From: CAVTJL01 sp963735065 | GTDB lineage: Bacteria; Pseudomonadota; Alphaproteobacteria; Geminicoccales; Geminicoccaceae | NCBI GenBank assembly: GCA_963735065.1 | Contig: CAVTJL010000004.1 | Location: 124,001 to 188,000 of the forward strand | Reading direction: 5' to 3' | DNA: 64,000 nt | Shown here: positions 8,644 to 17,098 of the stretch, piece by piece | How the letters are laid out: the number at the start of each line of letters is the position of its first letter | Numbering within the stretch: the first letter of the stretch is position 1 | Program-made: the position numbers and the translations under genes | Notes under the pieces: model-generated | What the model was told of the DNA's origin: nothing | The model's database searches: none | Seen by the model: only the letters and a program-made list of their open reading frames with translations

Positions 8644-9883
8644 GAGCGGCGGCCCGGGCGGGCCGCCGCAGCCGGCCCGGCCGGCGCAGCGCCATCAGCA
8701 TGATCGGGCTGCTCGCCGCCGCGTAGCCGGCGCAGCCCAGCGCCACGGCGTTCACCGAGACGCCGGCATCGAAGAGCCAGCCCAGGATCGCCGGCGAGAG
8801 CGCGCTGCCCAGCACCATCAGCGAGGCCGCGAGCGCCCGGATGGCACCCAGGTGGGTCACGCCGTAGAGCTCCGCCCAGACGGCCGAGGCCGCGGTCGAC
8901 TGCGCCCCCTGGGAGAGCCCCAGCACGCACATCATGGCGAGCACGATCCAGCTCGATGTGCCGCTCGCCAGGACCAGCGGCCCGGCGGCGAGCGTGAGGC
9001 AGGTCAACGGCAGCAGCCGCCGTGCCGTCAGCTTGTCCGTGAGGGCACCGCCCACGAGCGAGGCCGCCACGGTCGCCAGCGAGTAGGCGATGAAGCAGGA
9101 CGCGAACCAGGCGGGCGACCAGCCCTTGCTCGCCACGATGAAGCTCTGGTGAAAGAAGATGCCGGTGACGATGAAGGCCGGCGCCAGGATGCCGGGCAGC
9201 ACGAGATAAAAGCGCAGGTCGCTCAGGACCTCCTTGCGGCCCCATACGGGCTCCGTCGTATCCGACGCCGGGGCGGTGCCGGGCCCGGCATGACGCCCGC
9301 TCTCCCCGCCGCGATCGAGCAGCCCGCGGACGCCGGGCAGGAGCCCGCCCACCAAGACGAGGGCAAAGGCGAGCCAGGCATAGCGCCAGCCGATGGCGAG
9401 GCCGGCCAGGCCCATCAGCGGGAAGACCATCTCGCCGCCGGCGAGGCCCAGCATGCTGAGGCTGATGGCGCGGCCGCGCTCGACCTCGAAGCGCCGCGCC
9501 ATGGTCGTGACGGCCGTGTGGGTCATCAGGCCCTGGCCGGTCAGGCGCAGCGCGAAGAAGGCGATGCCGAGCCCGATGGCGCCGGGAGCGAGGCCGGCCA
9601 GCAGGCAGGCGAAGGCGAGGCCGCAGATCACGATGCTCGCGTAGCGCTTGAGCGGCATGTCGTCGATCAGCCGGCCGACCCAGGGCAGGAGGCAGGCGCT
9701 CGAGAGCGTCGCCACCGAGTAGATCGTCCCGAAGCCGCCATTGCCGAGGTCGAACAGGCGCCGCCACTCGGCCCCGAAGACCGAGATGAAGAAGGTCTGC
9801 CCGAAGCTGGAGCAGAACGCCATCAGCATGCCGAAGGCGATGAGGTGCGGATGGCGGACGAGGAGAGCGCGGTAGCCGTTCAC
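8639..9883 (-). CDS. MFS transporter
   Basis: A 414-residue major facilitator with about 12 hydrophobic helices and a hydrophilic central loop (about residues 192-215, GGESGRHAGPGTAPASDTTE) between the two six-helix halves. FGTIYSVATLSSACLLPWVGRLIDD resembles the loop 2-3 region of the OFA/monocarboxylate-type MFS group. The start is GTG. The substrate is unknown; neighbours on the same strand are an EEP phosphatase and an HpcH/HpaI aldolase, so a small organic acid is a possible but unproven cargo. The C-terminus ends in basic Arg/Ala-rich sequence. Confidence 0.85.
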   Translation of the reverse strand: MNGYRALLVRHPHLIAFGMLMAFCSSFGQTFFISVFGAEWRRLFDLGNGGFGTIYSVATLSSACLLPWVGRLIDDMPLKRYASIVICGLAFACLLAGLAPGAIGLGIAFFALRLTGQGLMTHTAVTTMARRFEVERGRAISLSMLGLAGGEMVFPLMGLAGLAIGWRYAWLAFALVLVGGLLPGVRGLLDRGGESGRHAGPGTAPASDTTEPVWGRKEVLSDLRFYLVLPGILAPAFIVTGIFFHQSFIVASKGWSPAWFASCFIAYSLATVAASLVGGALTDKLTARRLLPLTCLTLAAGPLVLASGTSSWIVLAMMCVLGLSQGAQSTAASAVWAELYGVTHLGAIRALAASLMVLGSALSPAILGWLFDAGVSVNAVALGCAGYAAASSPIMLMALRRPGRLRRPARAAAR

Positions 9884-9902
9884 GCACCCCCAGATAGCTT
9901 GC

Positions 9903-10802
9903 TCAGAGAAGCGGTACCACCACCGCAGGTGGGAAGGAGACCCTCAGATGTCGAGATCGACCACCACCGGCTGGTGATCCGAGCCCTCGGCCGCTCGCGT
10001 CGATCGCAGCACGCCGCACCCGATCGGCCAGCCAGGCCGAGACAAAGACAAAATCGATGCGCTTGCCGTTGCAGCTGTCGCCTTGGGCCTCGTCGTGGCC
10101 GGCTGCGGTCCAGGCATCGGCGAAGCCGTCGCGCATCACGAGCCGGCCGAAGCGCTCGGTCCAGGGCCCCACGATCCGCTCATACTCGGGCGAGCGGTGG
10201 TCGAGGTTGAAGTCGCCCATCAGCACCGCCTCGCGCGGCATCGGCGGCATCGCCCCCTCGGTCCAGCCCGACGTGGGGTCGGGATGGCCGCCGCACCAGG
10301 CACCGCCCTCGCCATAGGCCCGGGCGTTGATCTCGAGCAGCGCCTCCACCTGCGGCAGGCGCGTCTCGCTGCAGAGATGCGAGAGATGGATCGAGTAGAT
10401 GCGGAGCGGCATGCCCTTCGGGCTCAGCACGACGCCCTCGAGAGCACCCTGCTGGATGCTGTGCTGCCTGAGGGTGCCGGGCTTGGGGAGGGGGAAGTTG
10501 CGGCAGGAGAGGATGGGTGTGCGGGACAGCAGCATCGTGCCGAACTGCCGGCGGCGGTTCGGCGCCTCCGGCGTGCCGGCATGCATGTCGAGATTGGCGC
10601 CGTAGACCCAGTGATAGCCGGGCAGGCCCGCCGCGATCGTGGCGGGCTCGTCGACCTCGCCCGAGCGCTGCCAGAACCTGTCGACCTCCTGGAGCGCCAC
10701 CACATCGGGCGTGTGGCCGGCGATCTCGCGCGCGATGCGCGCGAGATCGTAGGTGCCATCGCGGCCCAGGCCGTACTGGATGTTCCAGGAAACGAGCCGC
10801 AT
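9903..10802 (-). CDS. Endonuclease/exonuclease/phosphatase (EEP) family protein, frameshifted at the 3-prime end
   Basis: EEP-fold metal-dependent phosphoesterase. Seen in frame: SWNIQYGLG, VALQEVDRFW (metal-binding Glu), IYSIHLSHL, GDFNLDHRSPEY and KRIDFVFV. The invariant C-terminal SDH motif is missing from this frame but is present in another frame (EGSDHQPVVVDLDI, stop at 9944-9946). One extra base, or two lost, around 9988-10000 explains this, so the corrected gene would be 9944-10802 (about 285 residues). Members cleave phosphodiesters or phosphomonoesters; the substrate is unknown. It lies 33 bases downstream of the aldolase on the same strand, so the two are probably co-transcribed. 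Confidence 0.8.
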   Translation of the reverse strand: MRLVSWNIQYGLGRDGTYDLARIAREIAGHTPDVVALQEVDRFWQRSGEVDEPATIAAGLPGYHWVYGANLDMHAGTPEAPNRRRQFGTMLLSRTPILSCRNFPLPKPGTLRQHSIQQGALEGVVLSPKGMPLRIYSIHLSHLCSETRLPQVEALLEINARAYGEGGAWCGGHPDPTSGWTEGAMPPMPREAVLMGDFNLDHRSPEYERIVGPWTERFGRLVMRDGFADAWTAAGHDEAQGDSCNGKRIDFVFVSAWLADRVRRAAIDASGRGLGSPAGGGRSRHLRVSFPPAVVVPLL

Positions 10803-10835
10803 GCTCCTGCGCCCTTCCGCTGCGCCGATGGCCGA

Positions 10836-11624
10836 TCAGACCGTGGCGGCCAGAATGTTGCGGGCCGCGGCCGCCCGCTCGCGGGTGCCGGACATGAGCA
10901 CGCTCAGATCGGAGCCCAGCAGCGCGAAGCCAAAGCCCATCGGCAGATAGCGGCCGAGCAGCTCGGGCGTGTAGATCCCGCCCAGACCCACGGCCTTGCC
11001 ATGCTTGGCCGCCGCCGCCAGCACGTGCTCATAGGCCTCGGCGATGCGCGGGTTCCCGAGGTCGCCCGGAATGCCCATCTCGATCGCGAGGTCATTCGAG
11101 CCGAAGAGGAGGGTGTCCACACCGTCGATCGCGATGATGGCCTCGGCATTCTCGACCGCTTGCGGCGACTCGATCATCGCGCACAGGAGCGAGCGCTCGT
11201 TGGCGAGGCGCATATGCTCGTGGGCGGGCATCACCTTGTAGTCGAGCTGGGGCAGGGGCCCGCCGACCGAGCGCCGGCCGATGGGCGTGAAGCGGCAGCG
11301 CTCGACGAAAGGAAGGATCTCCGAGGGCTCGTCCACATGCGGCACGACGATGCCGCCGGCACCGCCGTCGAGCAGCCGCGAGGCGATCGTGGGCTCCTTG
11401 CCCGGCACGCGCACCAGCGGCACGAGGCCGGCATCGAGACAGGCGACCGACATCTCGCAGGCGAGATCGATGCCGATCCCGCTATGCTCCATGTCGATGA
11501 AGAGCCAGTCCAGGCCGCAGGCCTTGCTCACGCGCGCGATCTCGGTCGTGCGGCCGAGCCTGACGCCCAGCCCCATCATCACCTCGCCGCCGGCCATCCG
11601 CGTGCGCATCTCGGCTGCGTCCAT
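10836..11624 (-). CDS. HpcH/HpaI-family class II aldolase (2-dehydro-3-deoxy acid aldolase)
   Basis: A 262-residue TIM-barrel aldolase. Visible motifs are FIDMEHSGIG (general-base region), GAGGIVVPHVDEP, the metal-binding Glu in MIESPQAVEN and the Asp in FGSNDLAIEMG. The family splits 2-keto-3-deoxy sugar acids or hydroxy-keto acids to pyruvate plus an aldehyde. ATG follows AGGGAGGTGAG at good spacing. It is upstream of the EEP and MFS genes on the same strand, suggesting a small catabolic unit for an acid taken up by the MFS carrier; that link is inference. Confidence 0.88.
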   Translation of the reverse strand: MDAAEMRTRMAGGEVMMGLGVRLGRTTEIARVSKACGLDWLFIDMEHSGIGIDLACEMSVACLDAGLVPLVRVPGKEPTIASRLLDGGAGGIVVPHVDEPSEILPFVERCRFTPIGRRSVGGPLPQLDYKVMPAHEHMRLANERSLLCAMIESPQAVENAEAIIAIDGVDTLLFGSNDLAIEMGIPGDLGNPRIAEAYEHVLAAAAKHGKAVGLGGIYTPELLGRYLPMGFGFALLGSDLSVLMSGTRERAAAARNILAATV

Positions 11625-11914
11625 CTCTCACCTCCCTTGTGCTTGGCCGACCAGCGGCTCAGGCCGGACTATGCTCGGCCCGGCGAATGGGGTCCATGCC
11701 CACGGGCGCAGGGCAGCGATCAATGGCCTCGGGGCGATCCAACGCGCTGATGATTGACATCACGACGCACCCTGCCGCTAGGCGCTGGCTCTGGTCTTGA
11801 AGGTGCACTCTTGTCACGCAGGTTGAGTGCCGTGCCTGGATCAGTGACCCGGGCGAGGCCATGATCGGCCAACCGCCGGGCAGACGGCGATGCTGGCGAG
11901 CGAGGAAGCGCGCA
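11625..11914. other. Intergenic region without a recognisable gene
   Basis: About 290 bases between the aldolase start and a small AT-rich reading frame. Short frames here show no family resemblance or ribosome sites, and nothing else is recognised. Confidence 0.4.
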
Positions 11915-12145
11915 ATGCGGGCTGTGCTGTTGGTAACGTTTTTCATGTTGAACGGGCAGTGTTGGGTCACAGACGGATCACAAGCGATAAATCTTTCCAA
12001 TGTAGATTCCATAGAGAATCACGGAGATAAAGATATACATATATATAGTGGCTACACTACCGCCTATATGTATATTGATCTCGGCACGTTCCTCAAGGAG
12101 ATGCGGGAGCAGTGCGTCCCGCCGCAGGCGGCTGGCAAGCCGTGA
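11915..12145 (+). CDS. Small hypothetical secreted or lipid-anchored protein
   Basis: I do not recognise this 76-residue reading frame. Starting at the second ATG gives a short basic start, a hydrophobic stretch (VLLVTFFMLNGQCW) that could be a signal peptide, then an acidic/aromatic domain (INLSNVDSIENHGD...YIDLGTFLKEMREQC). The 3-prime half (12000-12080) is far more AT-rich than the rest of the window, with ATATATATAG, which suggests transferred DNA. Alternation of hydrophobic and polar residues suggests a small beta-sheet with one helix. The coding call is tentative; an upstream ATG at 11861 is possible but adds only basic low-complexity sequence. Confidence 0.45.
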   Translation: MRAVLLVTFFMLNGQCWVTDGSQAINLSNVDSIENHGDKDIHIYSGYTTAYMYIDLGTFLKEMREQCVPPQAAGKP

Positions 12146-12351
12146 CCGTCGACATGTCGGTGCCACGCATCACGGAGCCTTGTGCCCGGGATCGCGCTCT
12201 TCTTTCGCCGGATCGTCTGGGAGGGCGCTGCGGAGCTGCGCCGCCCCGGCCCGGCTGAGGCCGGCTGCAGGCAAGGCTCCCTGCCGGATGGCCGGCTTGA
12301 CCGAGCCGCTGGCACCGCTCCGAGCAGGGCCTTGGATGACCCAGGCCCGCC

Positions 12352-13227
12352 CTAGACCGGCCGCTCGCCCTTGATCGTGACGCGGTAGCCGGCGCGCAGG
12401 TTGGGCCAGTAGTCCCACATCGCGCGATGCTGGGCGCAGCGATTGTCCCAGAACGCCACCGAATCCGGCCGCCAGCGGAAGCGGCACTGGAAGAGCGGGT
12501 TCTCCATATGCTCGAAGAGATAGCGGAGGACGCCCTCGCTCTCGTCGACCGGGATGCCGACGATGCGCGTCGTGAAGCCCCGGTTGACGTAGAGCGCCTT
12601 CCTCCCGCTCACGGGATGGGTGCGCACCACCGGATGCTCGGCCGAGGGATAGCTCGCCCGGTCGGGCTCGCCGATGTTGGCGTAGAGCCCGCGATAGACG
12701 TGCTCGCCATCATGGATCGCCGTGAGCCCGTCGAGATAGGCCTTCATCCTCTCGGACAGGGCCTCCCAGGCCGCATACATGCTGGCAAAGAGCGTGTCGC
12801 CGCCCTGCGGCGGGCACGTGCGGATGTGCAGGATCGAGCCCATCGGCGGCTCGGGGTCGCAGGACACGTCCGAATGCCATCCCTCGCCATTGGCGCGCAC
12901 CGATTTCTCGTCGGTGTGGATCCTCATGAGCTCTGGGAAACCCGGCTCGTGCGGGGCTGCGGGATGAACGTGAAGCTCGCCGAAAAGACGTCCGAAGGCC
13001 AGATGCTGGGCCGGCGAGGGGACCTGGTCGCGGAAGAAGATGACGAGACTCTCGGTGAGCGCACGGCGCAGCTCCACGAGCTGCTCCGGATCGATCGGGC
13101 CCGAGAGATCGACCCCCGCGATCTCGGCGCCGATCACCGGCGTCAGCCTGTCGACCTCGATGGTGCGGTAGGGCTCGTCAGGGGCGGCAGCCTGGCGGAT
13201 GCGGGGCCCGCTCTTGGCATTCAGCAT
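12352..13227 (-). CDS. TauD/TfdA-family 2-oxoglutarate-dependent dioxygenase
   Basis: A 291-residue non-heme Fe(II) dioxygenase. The facial triad is visible as WHSDVS (His and Asp) and RCAQHRAMWDY (distal His), and the 2-oxoglutarate-binding Arg as LRAGYRV. N-terminal IGAEIAGVDLS and FRDQ are also typical. Such enzymes oxidise taurine, alkyl sulfates, aryloxyacetates and similar compounds; the substrate is not evident here. It is on the same strand as the aldehyde dehydrogenase and SDR upstream (gap about 110 bases) and may end that operon. Confidence 0.9.
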   Translation of the reverse strand: MLNAKSGPRIRQAAAPDEPYRTIEVDRLTPVIGAEIAGVDLSGPIDPEQLVELRRALTESLVIFFRDQVPSPAQHLAFGRLFGELHVHPAAPHEPGFPELMRIHTDEKSVRANGEGWHSDVSCDPEPPMGSILHIRTCPPQGGDTLFASMYAAWEALSERMKAYLDGLTAIHDGEHVYRGLYANIGEPDRASYPSAEHPVVRTHPVSGRKALYVNRGFTTRIVGIPVDESEGVLRYLFEHMENPLFQCRFRWRPDSVAFWDNRCAQHRAMWDYWPNLRAGYRVTIKGERPV

Positions 13228-13336
13228 CTTTTCTCACTCCCTGATCGGTCCCCTCTAGGCGATCCCTCGCCGCCCGATGCCCCGGGGAGGGGACGGGCTC
13301 CGCCGGCAGCTCTGGCCACCGACGGAGCCCTCCAGC

Positions 13337-14782
13337 TCACATCACGATGTTCGTGAACTTCACGTCCAGATAGTCGAGCATGCCCTGGCGGCCGTTCTCG
13401 CGGCCGAAGCCCGAGTGCTTGACACCGCCGAAGGGCATCTCGGCCGTCGCGGCCGCCACGTTGTTCACGGCGACGATGCCGGTCTTCAAGGCCTCGGCGG
13501 TCTTGTGGGCCTGCCGCAGCGAGTTCGTGAAGACGTAGCTCGCGAGACCCTGGGGCAGGCTGTTCGCGCGCTCGATCACCTCATCGAACGTCTCGAAGGT
13601 GCTCATGGGGGCGATCGGCCCGAAGGGCTCCTCGACCATGATGCGCGCATCGTCGGGCACGTCGGTGAAGACGGTGGGCTCGAAGAAGTAGCCGCGGTTC
13701 ATCTCGGCCGGCCGCTTGCCGCCGGAGACGAGCTTGCCGCCGTCGGCGATCGTGTCCTCGACCATCTTCTCGGTGAACTCGAGCCGCTTGCGGTTGATGA
13801 GCGGCCCCACCTCGACGTCCGGATCGAAGCCGTTGCCGACCTTCATCTTCTGCGTCGCCGCCACGAAATGCTCGGTGAAGGCGGCCTTGTGGCTGGCATG
13901 GACGTAGAAGCGCGTGGGCGAGACGCAGACCTGGCCGTTGTTGCGGAACTTGCCGGTGGCCGCGATCTGCGCCGCCTTGGCCGGGTCCACATCCTCGTGG
14001 ATGATGACCGGGGCGTGGCCGCCCAGCTCCATGCTCATCCGCTTCACCGTGTCGGCGGCACGGCGCATCAGGTGCTGGCCCACCGGGATCGAGCCCGTGA
14101 AGGTGACCTTGCGGATCAGCTCGCTATCCATGCAGGTCTCGGAGATGACCTGCGGCGCTCCGGTGACGAGGTTGACGACGCCCGCGGGCACGCCCGCGTC
14201 GATGAAGCACTTGATGAGCTCCGCCACGGCACCGGTGCCTTCCTCGGCCGGACGGCAGAGGATCGTGCAGCCCGCGGCCAGCGCCGGGGCGATCTTGCGC
14301 GCCTGCAGCACGATCGGGAAGTTCCAGGCGGTGAAGGCCGCCACCGGGCCCACCGGCTCGTAGGTCACCATGAAGCGCTGGTGCTCGTTGCGGCCGGCGA
14401 GGGTCTCGCCGTAGATGCGGCGCGCCTCGTCGGCGAACCAGTCGATCGTCTCGACCGCGGCCACGACCTCGCCCTTGGACTGGGCCATGGGCTTGCCGCA
14501 TTCCTGGGTCAGCAGGCGGGCCACGGTGTCGGCACGCTCGGCAAGAAGCTGGGCCGCGCGCCGCAGGAGCTTCGAGCGCTCCCAGGCCGGGGTCTTCTTC
14601 CAGGTCCTGAAGGTCTCGGCGGTCACGTCGATGGCAGCCAGCACATCCTCGCGCTCTGCGCGGGCGAACCTGCCGATCGTCTCCTCGGTGGCCGGGTCCG
14701 TCATGCTCATCGTGCCACCGGCCCTGGCCGGACGCCACTCGCCGCCAACATAAAGGTCGACCGACATCTGATCCTGCGCCAT
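13337..14782 (-). CDS. Aldehyde dehydrogenase, succinate-semialdehyde dehydrogenase-like
   Basis: A 481-residue NAD(P)-dependent ALDH with the catalytic Cys near residue 286 (NNGQVCVSP), catalytic Glu in MELGGHAP about 34 residues earlier, AWNFP and EEPFGPIAP. ATG at 14782 follows AAAGGAGAGG at seven bases; the frame open beyond it is antisense noise. The usual lysine of the cofactor-binding KPA motif is replaced by Arg (CRPAEEGTG), which may affect NAD/NADP preference. It lies between an SDR and a TauD-like oxygenase, divergent from a sugar importer, and may oxidise an aldehyde from that pathway. Confidence 0.9.
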   Translation of the reverse strand: MAQDQMSVDLYVGGEWRPARAGGTMSMTDPATEETIGRFARAEREDVLAAIDVTAETFRTWKKTPAWERSKLLRRAAQLLAERADTVARLLTQECGKPMAQSKGEVVAAVETIDWFADEARRIYGETLAGRNEHQRFMVTYEPVGPVAAFTAWNFPIVLQARKIAPALAAGCTILCRPAEEGTGAVAELIKCFIDAGVPAGVVNLVTGAPQVISETCMDSELIRKVTFTGSIPVGQHLMRRAADTVKRMSMELGGHAPVIIHEDVDPAKAAQIAATGKFRNNGQVCVSPTRFYVHASHKAAFTEHFVAATQKMKVGNGFDPDVEVGPLINRKRLEFTEKMVEDTIADGGKLVSGGKRPAEMNRGYFFEPTVFTDVPDDARIMVEEPFGPIAPMSTFETFDEVIERANSLPQGLASYVFTNSLRQAHKTAEALKTGIVAVNNVAAATAEMPFGGVKHSGFGRENGRQGMLDYLDVKFTNIVM

Positions 14783-14850
14783 GCGCAATCCTCTCCTTTC
14801 GACACTTGATAGCGGGACTGCGTCAGAGGTGGGTCCTGAGCCGCTCTCGA

Positions 14851-15645
14851 TCAACGATCCGGGTTGATCTCGGCCAACATCGGAGCCATGCCGGCGGTCA
14901 GGCCGCCGTCCACCACGAGGTTGGCGCCGTTGACGAAGGCCGCATCCTCCGAGCCCAGGAAGGCCACCGCCGCAGCGATGTCCTCGGGCTTGCCGACGCG
15001 GCCCACCGGGTACCATTTGGCCAGCCGCTGGAACACCTCGGGATCGCGCTTCAGGCGCTCGGTCCAGGACGGGTTCTCGGTGCGGATCGTCCCCGGGCTC
15101 ACGGCATTGGCGCGCACGCCCTTGGGGCCATACTCCACGGCCACCGACTGCATCAGGTTGATGAGCCCGGCCTTGGCGGCGCTGTAGGCGGGGTTGCCCA
15201 CGCACAAGAGGCCGTTGACCGAGGCGACCGACACGATGGCGCCCTTGCCGCGCTCGACCATGCCGTCCAGCACGGCCTTGGTCATCAGGAACACCGAGCG
15301 CAGCGTCACGGAGAGCTCGGCGTCGAAATCCTCGATCCCGGTCGTGGCCATCGTCGGCTTCCGGGCCCTGGCCGCATTGTTCACCAGAAGGAAAAGAGGC
15401 CCCAGCGCGCGCTCGGTCTCGAGGACGAGCCGGGGGGCGGTCTCGTCCAGCGCCACGTCGCCCTCGATCGCCACGCCCGTCCGGCCGATCCCGGCGATCT
15501 CCTTCACCACCGCATGCGCGGCCTCGGCGTCGATGTCGGCCACGGCGACGGCGGCGCCCTCGCGGGCCAGGCGGAGCGCCGTTGCCCGGCCGATACCGCG
15601 GCCGGCGCCGGTAACGAGCGCGGTCTTGCCGATGAAACGGCTCAT
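14851..15645 (-). CDS. SDR-family oxidoreductase
   Basis: A 264-residue classical short-chain dehydrogenase: TGAGRGIG near residue 11, NNAA, Ser in VSVASVNG and the active-site YSAAK, then the SPGTIRTE segment. It is first in a minus-strand unit with the aldehyde dehydrogenase 68 bases downstream, and divergent from the importer beginning at 15794. An SDR plus an ALDH beside a sugar ABC system suggests stepwise oxidation of a sugar or sugar alcohol. The substrate is not readable. Confidence 0.85.
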   Translation of the reverse strand: MSRFIGKTALVTGAGRGIGRATALRLAREGAAVAVADIDAEAAHAVVKEIAGIGRTGVAIEGDVALDETAPRLVLETERALGPLFLLVNNAARARKPTMATTGIEDFDAELSVTLRSVFLMTKAVLDGMVERGKGAIVSVASVNGLLCVGNPAYSAAKAGLINLMQSVAVEYGPKGVRANAVSPGTIRTENPSWTERLKRDPEVFQRLAKWYPVGRVGKPEDIAAAVAFLGSEDAAFVNGANLVVDGGLTAGMAPMLAEINPDR

Positions 15646-15793
15646 GCTGACGATCCCACCTCGTGCTCGGGTTGTCTCGAGCGCCCGCGGGCCTGCGCCG
15701 GGGCCACGGCACGGCGCGCTGTTGCCCGAGCGCTCGTCTTGCTCTTATGCTCCGGCTATACATCAGGCGCCAAGCAGGGAAAGGAAGCACTCA

Positions 15794-17023
15794 ATGACCA
15801 GGAGCCTTACGGCTCTCCTAGGCGCTGCTGCCGTGCTCGCTCTCGGCGCGGGAAGCGCTCTCGCCAAGACCGAGGTACGGGTCGTGATCGCCCACTACAG
15901 CGACCAGACCCCGACGGTTTTCCAGGGCATCGCCAAGGATTTCGAGGCCAAGCACCCCGACATCGCGATCAAGCTCGAGGACGTGAGCTGGGACAACCTC
16001 CAGCAGCGGCTGACGACCGACATCGCGGGCGGCACGGCACCCGACATTGCGATCATCGGCACCCGCTGGCTCGTCGACTACGCCCAGCAGGGCATCGCCG
16101 AGCCGCTGGATTCCTACATCACGCCCGAGTTCAAGGCGAAGTTCATCGAGACGTTCATGGCGCCCTCGGTGATCGACGGCAAGACCTGGGGCCTGCCGGT
16201 CGCCGCCTCGGCCCGCGCCATGTACTACAACAAGGATCTGCTGGCCAAAGCCGGCGTCAAGGAGCCGCCCGCCACCTGGGATGAGCTCGAGGCCGACGCC
16301 AAGAAGGTCAAGGCCCTGGGCGGCAACGTCTACGGCTTCGGGCTGCAGGGCAAGGAGATCGAGACCGACGCCTATTGGTACTACGCGCTGTGGTCCGAGG
16401 GCGGTGAGCTTCTCGAGAACGGCAAGAGCGGCATCGCGAGCCCGGCCGGCGTCAAGGCCGCCACGATGTACAAGCGCTTCATCGACGAGGGCATCACCCA
16501 GCCCGGCGTCACCGACTACAACCGGCAGGACATCGAGGCGCTCTTCAAGCAGGGCAGGGCCGCGATGATCCTCTCGGGGCCCTGGCTCCGCGGCCAGATC
16601 GCCAAGGAGGCGCCCAAGCTCAACTACAGCATCGCCCCCATCCCGAAGGGCACGACGCAGGCGACCTACGGCGTCACCGACAGCATCATGATGTTCCAGA
16701 GCTCGAAGGTGAAGAAGGAGGCCTGGGAGTTCCTCCAGGACGGCGTCTTCACCGAGAAGGGGCGCAAGGCCTTCACCATCGCCGAGGGCTTCCTGCCGGT
16801 CTTCAAGTCGATCGCGAAGGATCCCCACTTCGCGGACGACCCGCAGCTCAAGGCCTTCACCGAGATGCTGCCCTACGCTCATTTCGCGCCGCTGATCCCG
16901 AACTGGGAGCAGATGGCCGACACGACCGTCTCGGCTCTCCAGAAGATCTACCTGGGGCAGGAGAAGCCGCAGCCGGGTCTCGAGGGGGCGGCCCAGAAGA
17001 TCGACAGCCTCATTCAGCAGTAA
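15794..17023 (+). CDS. ABC sugar substrate-binding protein (extracellular family 1)
   Basis: A 409-residue periplasmic binding protein with a signal peptide of about 24 residues (MTRSLTALLGAAAVLALGAG...ALA). Family blocks include TTDIAGGTAPDIAIIGTRW, AMYYNKDLLAKAG, PPATWDEL and AAMILSGPW. ATG is placed by AAAGGAAG upstream; the longer open frame to 15194 overlaps the divergent SDR and is not used. It is followed by a hairpin and two permeases, with no ATPase in the unit. The ligand is unknown, probably a sugar or polyol. Confidence 0.92.
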   Translation: MTRSLTALLGAAAVLALGAGSALAKTEVRVVIAHYSDQTPTVFQGIAKDFEAKHPDIAIKLEDVSWDNLQQRLTTDIAGGTAPDIAIIGTRWLVDYAQQGIAEPLDSYITPEFKAKFIETFMAPSVIDGKTWGLPVAASARAMYYNKDLLAKAGVKEPPATWDELEADAKKVKALGGNVYGFGLQGKEIETDAYWYYALWSEGGELLENGKSGIASPAGVKAATMYKRFIDEGITQPGVTDYNRQDIEALFKQGRAAMILSGPWLRGQIAKEAPKLNYSIAPIPKGTTQATYGVTDSIMMFQSSKVKKEAWEFLQDGVFTEKGRKAFTIAEGFLPVFKSIAKDPHFADDPQLKAFTEMLPYAHFAPLIPNWEQMADTTVSALQKIYLGQEKPQPGLEGAAQKIDSLIQQ

Positions 17024-17034
17024 TTCTTCATTGA

Positions 17035-17060
17035 CCGGCCGCTCCCCAAGGGGCGGCCGG
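17035..17060. terminator. Intercistronic hairpin after second binding-protein gene
   Basis: CCGGCCGC-T-CCCC pairs with GGGGCGGCCGG around an AA loop (one bulged T), 12 bases after the binding-protein stop and followed by CTCCTTATT. As in the first operon it separates binding protein from permeases. Confidence 0.6.
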
Positions 17061-17098
17061 CTCCTTATTGGCCTCGGATCGCGAACGGGAGAGTCTGC

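Noticed and set aside
13277..14809. 510-codon plus-strand frame opposite the aldehyde dehydrogenase
   Set aside because: The minus strand encodes a complete ALDH with catalytic residues; the plus frame has no motif.
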